From Chitinophagaceae bacterium (GTDB lineage Bacteria > Bacteroidota > Bacteroidia > Chitinophagales > UBA10324): 9,942 nucleotides of DNA. A program made the position numbers and the translations under genes. A model generated the notes under the pieces. The model was not told the origin of the DNA. It worked only from the letters and a program-made list of their open reading frames with translations, and did not search any database. The stretch spans positions 1 through 9,942 of the forward strand of contig JAHEZG010000128.1 of the NCBI GenBank assembly GCA_023251195.1. The letters are read 5' to 3'. Of the stretch, positions 1 to 4,990 are shown one piece after another. Position 1 is the first letter of the stretch; each line of letters opens with the position of its first letter.

Positions 1-300
1 CTTTATCCGATTATGATAGTTGACGATGGCTCTGTATTTATTCCAAATGCATTTACTCCGAATGGCGATGGAATGAATGATGTGTTCAATATTTTCGGAA
101 CTGGTATTCAGAATTTTACTTTGACCATTTATGACCGGATAGGAGAGATGGTTTATCAGGGGAACGAAGCGTCAAGAGGTTGGGATGCAACTTTCAAAGG
201 ACAACCGGTAAATGTTGGTGTTTTTGTTTATGTAGTTGATATTACTTACGACGATGGAACAAAAGCCAATAAGAAAGGAGATGTAACTGTAGTTAGATAG
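1..300 (+). CDS. T9SS type B sorting domain protein, C-terminal end (5' partial)
   Basis: The reading frame is open from base 1 to a TAG stop at 298-300, giving the last 99 residues of a larger protein whose start lies outside the window. Residues 12-99 form a complete gliding-motility-associated C-terminal (CHU_C, type B) domain. It contains FIPNAFTPNGDGMNDVF, then IYDRIGEMVY, GWDATFKG and GVFVYVV, and it ends in a short basic strand (VTVVR). In the Bacteroidota this domain directs cargo through the type IX secretion system to the cell surface or medium. The nature of the secreted part cannot be seen. An in-frame ATG at 13 is only an internal Met, because the frame continues upstream of it. 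The domain closely resembles the C-terminus of the 744-residue protein encoded at 4991-7225, so both are probably exported by the same machinery. The family call is firm and the function of the whole protein is unknown. Confidence 0.93.
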   Translation, partial: LYPIMIVDDGSVFIPNAFTPNGDGMNDVFNIFGTGIQNFTLTIYDRIGEMVYQGNEASRGWDATFKGQPVNVGVFVYVVDITYDDGTKANKKGDVTVVR

Positions 301-375
301 TTCAGGAAAAATAAATATTAAAAATGAAAGTTGAAAAAATGGAATAGTTAAAAATTGATTGGTGTTGAATAAACA

Positions 376-418
376 AAAGAGCCTGAATCCGACTGCTACC
401 CCGGATATCAGGCTCTTT
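376..418. terminator. Bidirectional intrinsic terminator between convergent genes
   Basis: An 11-base arm (376-386, AAAGAGCCTGA) pairs perfectly with 408-418. The stem extends by five more pairs (387-391 with 402-406) across a single bulged A at 407, leaving a 10-base loop. The hairpin lies between the stop of the plus-strand gene (300) and the stop of the minus-strand phoH-like gene (437). Read on the minus strand it is followed by a T-rich tail (TTTTGTTTATT), which suits a rho-independent terminator for phoH. On the plus strand the tail is weaker (TTTAAAATTTTG), so termination of the upstream secreted-protein gene is plausible but less certain. Confidence 0.82.
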
Positions 419-436
419 AAAATTTTGACGACTAAA

Positions 437-1417
437 TTATTTTTTTATTCCTGCTGGGTCTTCCTTTGGTTTATCATCACTGTTTCCATAAGCCTTAATT
501 ATTTGTTTTACCAGTCTATGACGAACCACATCGCTTTCATTTAAAAATATAACTCCAATGCCTTCAATGTTTTGGAGAATGTCAAGTGCTTTAAACAAAC
601 CGCTTCGCTGGTACTTTGGTAAATCAATTTGTGTTAAATCGCCGGTAATAATTGCTTTGGCACTGGGACCAATTCGGGTCAATAACATTTTTATTTGTGA
701 ATCGGTAGTGTTTTGTGCTTCATCTAATAATATGTAGGCATTGTCTAAAGTGCGACCACGCATAAAGGCGAGCGGAGCAATTTCAATGGTCCGGTTCGCT
801 ATGTAATAATTTAATTTATCGGGCGGAATCATATCATCAAGCGCATCATAAAGCGGTCGTAAATACGGATCAATTTTTTCTTTTAAATCGCCCGGCAAAA
901 AACCAAGGCTCTCACCGGCTTCAACTGCCGGACGCGTTAAAATAATTTTTTTTATTTGTTTATTTTTTAATGCCCGAACTGCGAGTGCCACAGCAGTATA
1001 AGTTTTTCCGGTGCCGGCCGGACCAATGGCGAAAATGATATCATTTTCTTCCGACATAGTAACCATTTTTTTCTGATTGGCGGTGCGGGCTTTTACGGTT
1101 AACCCATTTGTTCCGTAAACAATTACATCTTCGGCAAACTTAAATGCATCCAATTCAGAAGGGTTTGAATCACTCAGTAAATCTTCGGTTGTTTTGTCGC
1201 TGATGCGACCATACTTCTCTACAAATTGAATCATCATTTTTACTTTATCGTCAAGCGAAGTCAGATCTTCATTGGTGCCTTCAGCTTTTAACAGACTGCC
1301 ACGCGAAACGATTTTTAATTTCGGAAATGCTCGTTTTAATAACTGGAGTCGTGAGTTGTTAATGCCTAAAAATTCTACCGGGTCTATAGCGTCGAGTGTA
1401 ATTGTAAGTTCTGTCAA
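437..1417 (-). CDS. PhoH family ATPase
   Basis: This gene encodes a cytoplasmic P-loop ATPase of the PhoH family (PhoH/YbeZ type), 326 residues from the proposed start, which is normal for the family. An N-terminal region (about 1-110, with DPVEFLGINNSRL) precedes the ATPase core. The core contains Walker A GPAGTGKT (132-139), the conserved LTRPAVEAGESLGFLPGD and DPYLRPLYDAL stretches (about 160-192), Walker B ILLDEAQN (229-236) and the ITGDLTQID motif (257-265). E. coli YbeZ is linked to the endoribonuclease YbeY and to ribosome/RNA metabolism; a similar RNA role here is inference. An ATG at 1465 would add 16 residues (MFFLLNLSLKSKRKKI). I prefer the TTG at 1417 because the protein then begins MTELTITLDAIDPVEF, as I recall for Bacteroidota homologues, and because a -7 promoter match lies inside the extension. 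The gene is divergent from the SAM-hydrolase-like gene and converges on the terminator at 376-418. Confidence 0.93.
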   Translation of the reverse strand: MTELTITLDAIDPVEFLGINNSRLQLLKRAFPKLKIVSRGSLLKAEGTNEDLTSLDDKVKMMIQFVEKYGRISDKTTEDLLSDSNPSELDAFKFAEDVIVYGTNGLTVKARTANQKKMVTMSEENDIIFAIGPAGTGKTYTAVALAVRALKNKQIKKIILTRPAVEAGESLGFLPGDLKEKIDPYLRPLYDALDDMIPPDKLNYYIANRTIEIAPLAFMRGRTLDNAYILLDEAQNTTDSQIKMLLTRIGPSAKAIITGDLTQIDLPKYQRSGLFKALDILQNIEGIGVIFLNESDVVRHRLVKQIIKAYGNSDDKPKEDPAGIKK

Positions 1418-1438
1418 AATTTTTTTTCGTTTAGATTT

Positions 1439-1446
1439 CAAAGATA
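1439..1446 (-). promoter_or_regulatory. Candidate -7 element for the phoH-like gene
   Basis: On the minus strand this octamer reads TATCTTTG, a perfect match to the Bacteroidota primary sigma factor -7 consensus TAnnTTTG. Transcription would start a few bases downstream, near 1432, giving a leader of about 15 bases before the TTG start at 1417. No good TTTG-type -33 element is seen at the usual spacing; that region is a T-run. A chance match in AT-rich DNA is possible. Confidence 0.45.
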
Positions 1447-1521
1447 AGTTCAGTAAAAAAAACACTTTTTTATTTTATCCACTTTTATTCGTCGTAAAAC
1501 ACAAACGCAAATTCAGATTTC

Positions 1522-1543
1522 ATTGTTGTTCTTTGTCAACAAT
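1522..1543. promoter_or_regulatory. Inverted repeat upstream of the SAM-hydrolase-like gene
   Basis: ATTGTTG (1522-1528) and CAACAAT (1537-1543) are perfect 7-base inverted arms around an 8-base centre. They end 15 bases before the ATG at 1559 and are followed by a T-rich stretch. The repeat could be an operator in the phoH/SAM-hydrolase divergent intergenic region, or a weak leader hairpin. The arms are short and AT-rich, so it may be coincidental. Confidence 0.25.
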
Positions 1544-1558
1544 TTTTATTTTCATTAA

Positions 1559-2332
1559 ATGAAGCTGATTACTCTTACCACTGACTTGGGCAATAAAGAT
1601 TATTATGCGGCAGTATTAAAGGGTGAACTTTTAAAAGCAATAGCTGATGTTTACATCGTAGATATCACACATGAAATTGACCCCTTCAGTTATTCGCAAG
1701 CAGCCTTTGTGTTGGTAAATTCATATCCGCATTTTCCGGATGGAACTATTCATTTGGCAGGAGTGGATACGAGCAGATATAACGGCATGAACCATTTAAT
1801 TTTTGAGCACAACAGGCATTTTTTTATTGGACCCGATAATGGATTATTTGCCTTGATGTTTGAAAATAATTTGCCAAAACAGATTTATAAACTAAAAGAC
1901 ACGATGGCCCCCAATACATTGCCTGTTGCCGGGTTGTATGTGCAGGCAGCCAAAGCAATTGCCGAAGGAAAATCAATGGAAGATATAGGTATGCAGGTTT
2001 TATCAATTAATCCGGCAGCTTCTTTCAGGCCTATTATTAATCACAATTATATCAAGGGACAAGTGGTGCACATTGACCGGTTTGAAAATGTGATACTGAA
2101 TGTTCGCAAAGATGAATTTGAAAGTACAAGGAAAAACAGAAAATTCATTGTCACATTCAGAAGAAATAATGACATTGATAAACTGGAAGAAAATTACAGC
2201 ACCATTCATGATGGCGATATCTCTTGCATTGTAAATTCGGCCGGATACATAGAGTTGTTTATGAAACACGGTGCGATGGCTAGTTTGCTCGGATTGAAAT
2301 TGAATGACAGTGTGCAAATAGAATTTAAATAA
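1559..2332 (+). CDS. SAM hydroxide adenosyltransferase family protein (DUF62), divergent
   Basis: The 257-residue product belongs to the DUF62 / SAM hydroxide adenosyltransferase family, related to the fluorinase and chlorinase enzymes. Characterised DUF62 proteins hydrolyse S-adenosylmethionine to adenosine and methionine. Visible family marks are TLTTDLG (5-11, Asp9), KG at 21-22, VDITHEIDPF (34-43), the nucleotide-site GPDNGLF (91-97), and the C-terminal domain with HIDRFENVILNV (171-182), YSTIHDGD and NSAGYIEL. Of the Asp-Arg-His triad known from archaeal DUF62 enzymes, only Asp70 is evident. The Arg expected seven residues later is Met77 (Arg73 is nearby). The usual TFHGRDIF-like segment with the His reads TLPVAGLY (120-127). 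I recall similar replacements in other Bacteroidota members, so this may be a clade trait, and hydrolase activity is not assured. The gene heads a same-strand run with the ABM gene 28 bases downstream. Confidence 0.88.
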   Translation: MKLITLTTDLGNKDYYAAVLKGELLKAIADVYIVDITHEIDPFSYSQAAFVLVNSYPHFPDGTIHLAGVDTSRYNGMNHLIFEHNRHFFIGPDNGLFALMFENNLPKQIYKLKDTMAPNTLPVAGLYVQAAKAIAEGKSMEDIGMQVLSINPAASFRPIINHNYIKGQVVHIDRFENVILNVRKDEFESTRKNRKFIVTFRRNNDIDKLEENYSTIHDGDISCIVNSAGYIELFMKHGAMASLLGLKLNDSVQIEFK

Positions 2333-2360
2333 AAAAGGAAATTTGTAATTTGAATAATAA

Positions 2361-2681
2361 ATGATAGTAAGAATAGTTAAAATGGAATTCAGACCTGAAT
2401 GTGTGCATGAGTTTCGTGCGTTGTTCAGTCGTATTAAGGATAATATTTCAGGCTTCGAAGGATGCATGCACCTGGAATTATTGAGCGAAGCAGGATCAAG
2501 TGATGTGCTTTTTACTTATAGCATTTGGCGCGATGAGCAGGCCTTGAATAAGTATCGGTTCTCCGAATTATTCAGAACAACCTGGACAGAAATCCGCATG
2601 TATTTTTCTTCTCCTGCTGAGGCATGGAGCCTCGAATCATTAGAGCGTGTAAAAACTTATGAGCGGGTCAAAAACTATTAA
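2361..2681 (+). CDS. Antibiotic biosynthesis monooxygenase (ABM) domain protein
   Basis: The product has 106 residues and looks like a single ABM-type dimeric alpha+beta barrel. A first beta strand (MIVRIVKMEF) is followed by a helix (about 13-29, EFRALFSRIKDNI), the SGFEGCMHLELL turn and strand (30-41), a second strand ending in YSIWRDEQALNKYRFSE (about 53-69), and a final amphipathic helix with FSSPAEAWSLE. The fold covers monooxygenases, heme-degrading enzymes and proteins of unknown activity, and no substrate can be assigned from sequence. The pattern of a conserved Trp (W56) followed by DEQALNKY is typical. The gene lies 28 bases after the SAM-hydrolase-like gene, and its last 23 bases overlap the start of aroB, which points to translational coupling and a shared transcript. 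Confidence 0.85.
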   Translation: MIVRIVKMEFRPECVHEFRALFSRIKDNISGFEGCMHLELLSEAGSSDVLFTYSIWRDEQALNKYRFSELFRTTWTEIRMYFSSPAEAWSLESLERVKTYERVKNY

Positions 2682-3729
2682 AGGGAAATTTCAACGGGTT
2701 TATATTGATGCGGAATTTAAATCGCTGAAACACTTTTTCAGAAAGGCTGATTATTCATCGATCATAATACTTACTGATTCGAACACCGAACGACTTTGTT
2801 TACCCGATTTTATTTCAGTTTGTAAACTGAAAAATTATTTATCGGTGTCCATTCCTCCGGGAGAGCAAAGTAAATGTTTAGCTACCGCTGAAAAATTGTG
2901 GGAACAAATGATGCCAATAGCCGACCGGAATTCGGTTTTAGTAAACTTAGGGGGAGGAATGATAACCGACATCGGAGGATTTGTGGCATCGGTATTTAAA
3001 AGAGGAATAGATTTTATTCATGTTCCTACTACTTTGCTGTCAATGGTTGATGCTTCCATTGGAGGAAAAACAGCGGTTGATTTTGCCAATCATAAAAATC
3101 AATTGGGAACATTTGCACAACCAAAAGCAGTATTTATTTCTGATGGATGGTTAAATACTTTGCCTGCCGAACAACTCCTGAGCGCAAAAGCTGAAATGGC
3201 AAAGCAGGCAATGCTTGCAGGAACAAAAGAATGGCAAAAATTTATTTTAAATTTTGATAATGAACATAACATAAGTGATCAGATTTGTCAGGCAGTTGAA
3301 TTTAAAATTAAAATTGCCGACAAGGATTTAGTAGAAAAATCAGTTCGCAAGCAACTCAATTTCGGTCACACGATTGGTCATGCACTTGAGAGTTTTTGTC
3401 TGCAAAAAAGTAAACCTGTTCCGCACGGTTTTGCCATAGCTGCCGGTATGATTTGTGAATTGAATTTATCTGAAAATTATTATGGACTGAAAGCCAATCC
3501 ATTTGGAGAGCAATTGGAATTTCTGAACGAAAAATTTCCGAAAATTAATTTCAATGAAAAGGAAATTGATGAAATAACTTCATTCATTGCAAATGATAAA
3601 AAAAATAATCACGGAAAAATTAAACCTGTTTTGATAAAGCGGATCGGGAAACCAGAATGGGACGCAGAGGTGAAAATTGAAATGATTGCTGATAGTTTAA
3701 AAAAGTATATTGATGCGTATGCAAAATGA
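2659..3729 (+). CDS. aroB: 3-dehydroquinate synthase
   Basis: AroB converts DAHP (3-deoxy-D-arabino-heptulosonate 7-phosphate) to 3-dehydroquinate, the second step of the shikimate pathway, in the cytoplasm. It uses NAD+ and a divalent metal. The product has 356 residues, the usual length. The NAD-binding LGGGMITDIGGF is at 97-108, followed by FIHVPTTLLSMVDASIGGKT (119-138) with Lys137. Predicted metal ligands are Glu179 (in AKAEMAKQ), His237 (in NFGHTIGHALE) and His256 (PHGFAIAAGM), with His241 as the likely catalytic His. The ATG at 2659 is the only nearby start. It lies inside the end of the ABM gene (23-base overlap), consistent with translational coupling. The next gene is aroA, 49 bases downstream, so two non-consecutive shikimate enzymes are encoded together. 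Confidence 0.97.
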   Translation: MSGSKTIKGKFQRVYIDAEFKSLKHFFRKADYSSIIILTDSNTERLCLPDFISVCKLKNYLSVSIPPGEQSKCLATAEKLWEQMMPIADRNSVLVNLGGGMITDIGGFVASVFKRGIDFIHVPTTLLSMVDASIGGKTAVDFANHKNQLGTFAQPKAVFISDGWLNTLPAEQLLSAKAEMAKQAMLAGTKEWQKFILNFDNEHNISDQICQAVEFKIKIADKDLVEKSVRKQLNFGHTIGHALESFCLQKSKPVPHGFAIAAGMICELNLSENYYGLKANPFGEQLEFLNEKFPKINFNEKEIDEITSFIANDKKNNHGKIKPVLIKRIGKPEWDAEVKIEMIADSLKKYIDAYAK

Positions 3730-3778
3730 GTATTGTTATAATACAACTAAACAGTTCATTTAATATAAATGTGAATTA

Positions 3779-4990
3779 ATGCCGTTTATTCTTAAGCACA
3801 TTGCATCTCCCGTTGTTAAGGAAATAAACCTTCCGGCATCAAAAAGCATCAGCAACCGATTGTTGATTGTTCATGCTTTATGCGAGCGAAAATTTAAGAT
3901 TGAAAATTTATCAAAAGCCAACGACACAAAAATTTTAAAGCAAGCTCTTCAATTAAAAAATAAAGTAATCGATGCAGGTGAAGGTGGAACCACACTTCGC
4001 TTTCTTTTAGCATTTCTTTCTTGCAAGGATGGAGAGTGGAAACTTTCAGGCAGCAGGCGATTAATGGAGCGGCCAATAAAACCATTGGTTGATGCATTAA
4101 CAAAATTGGGAGGAGAAATTAAGTGGAAGAAAACGCATTGGTTGATTAAAGGAAAATCTTTAGCAGGAGGGAAGTTGACCATTAATTCAAGTGTCAGCTC
4201 ACAATTTATTTCTGCATTGTTGTTAGTTGCTCCAACTTTTAAAACCGGATTGCAATTAACACTGAAAGGAAAAGTGGTGAGCAGTTCGTACATTGATATG
4301 ACTATAAATTTGATGAGGGAATGTGGAATTAATGTATCGGTTAAAGAAAAAACTATTTCGGTTTCTCCCGGAAAATATCATTCAAAAAATTTTTCTGTTG
4401 AAGCGGACTGGAGTGCAGCTTCTTATTTCTATGAACTTGCCGCATTGAATTCCGGAAGCAAAATATTTTTAAAAGGGTTGACAGATGATTCACTGCAAGG
4501 CGACAGAGTGGTTGCAGAAATGTTCGAAGTGTTCGGAGTTAAAAGCTCATTTAATAATAACGGAGTATTGATTTCGAGTGAAGGATTAGCAGCAACAACA
4601 CAGAAACGAAGTGCCCACAAACTGATTTTCGATATTAAAGATTGTCCGGATTTATTTCCGGCGTTGGTTGTTACCTGCGCAGCTGAAAAAATTAATGCAA
4701 CATTTAAAAACACTTCGCACCTCAATTCAAAGGAAAGTGAACGAGCAAATGTTTTTGCAATTTTACTTCAATCATTGAATTGCAAAGTGAAACAAACAAA
4801 AAACACTTTTTCAATAACAAGCATTGGGTTCAAATCCGAAACTCAAAATCTGAAACTCAATACATATAAAGACCATCGCATTGCCTTGAGTTTTGCTCCG
4901 CTTGCTTCCTTGTTTTCGTCCATAACTTTTGATAACGAAAAAGTGGTGAACAAATCTTTCCCTGATTTCTGGAAAGTGCTTGAAAAATAG
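3779..4990 (+). CDS. aroA: 3-phosphoshikimate 1-carboxyvinyltransferase (EPSP synthase)
   Basis: AroA transfers the enolpyruvyl group of PEP to shikimate-3-phosphate, the sixth step of the shikimate pathway. The 403-residue product is slightly shorter than the E. coli enzyme (427). Key motifs are LPASKSISNR (18-27, Lys22), the PEP-loop DAGEGGTTLRFL (65-76), RLMERPIKP (94-102, Arg98), SSQFISALL (140-148), the catalytic DCPDLFPA (288-295, Asp291), LNSKESERA (315-323, Glu319) and TYKDHRIALSFAP (362-374). Phe75 takes the position of E. coli Pro101 next to the glyphosate/PEP loop, and KESER replaces the usual KE(S/T)DR. Both appear compatible with function. The gene follows aroB by 49 bases. Its TAG stop (4988-4990) directly abuts the stop codon of the convergent minus-strand gene, so there is no room for a separate terminator. 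Confidence 0.97.
   Translation: MPFILKHIASPVVKEINLPASKSISNRLLIVHALCERKFKIENLSKANDTKILKQALQLKNKVIDAGEGGTTLRFLLAFLSCKDGEWKLSGSRRLMERPIKPLVDALTKLGGEIKWKKTHWLIKGKSLAGGKLTINSSVSSQFISALLLVAPTFKTGLQLTLKGKVVSSSYIDMTINLMRECGINVSVKEKTISVSPGKYHSKNFSVEADWSAASYFYELAALNSGSKIFLKGLTDDSLQGDRVVAEMFEVFGVKSSFNNNGVLISSEGLAATTQKRSAHKLIFDIKDCPDLFPALVVTCAAEKINATFKNTSHLNSKESERANVFAILLQSLNCKVKQTKNTFSITSIGFKSETQNLKLNTYKDHRIALSFAPLASLFSSITFDNEKVVNKSFPDFWKVLEK
4834..4861 (+). repeat. 14-base imperfect tandem repeat inside aroA
   Basis: Bases 4834-4847 (ATCCGAAACTCAAA) and 4848-4861 (ATCTGAAACTCAAT) match at 12 of 14 positions. They encode the poorly conserved stretch around SETQNLKL just before the conserved TYKDHR motif. 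The unit length is not a multiple of three. The repeat may reflect an old slippage event, or chance in a variable loop. Confidence 0.5.

Noticed and set aside
1418..1465. A longer PhoH start at the ATG at 1465
   Set aside because: The extra 16 residues do not look like the family N-terminus, and the stretch contains a -7 promoter match; TTG at 1417 is preferred.
1272..1562. 96-codon plus-strand frame spanning the phoH start region
   Set aside because: It is antisense to the phoH N-terminus and composed of low-complexity AT-rich codons; there is no support for a gene.
2003..2467. 154-codon open frame on the minus strand
   Set aside because: It lies antisense to the DUF62 and ABM genes and has no recognisable protein features; it is a shadow of well-supported genes.
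3730..3744. Palindrome GTATT-N5-AATAC between aroB and aroA
   Set aside because: Five-base AT-rich arms are expected by chance; there is no T-run or other sign of a terminator or operator.
3949..4293. 114-codon minus-strand open frame within aroA
   Set aside because: It is antisense to conserved aroA motifs and its translation resembles no protein family I recognise.
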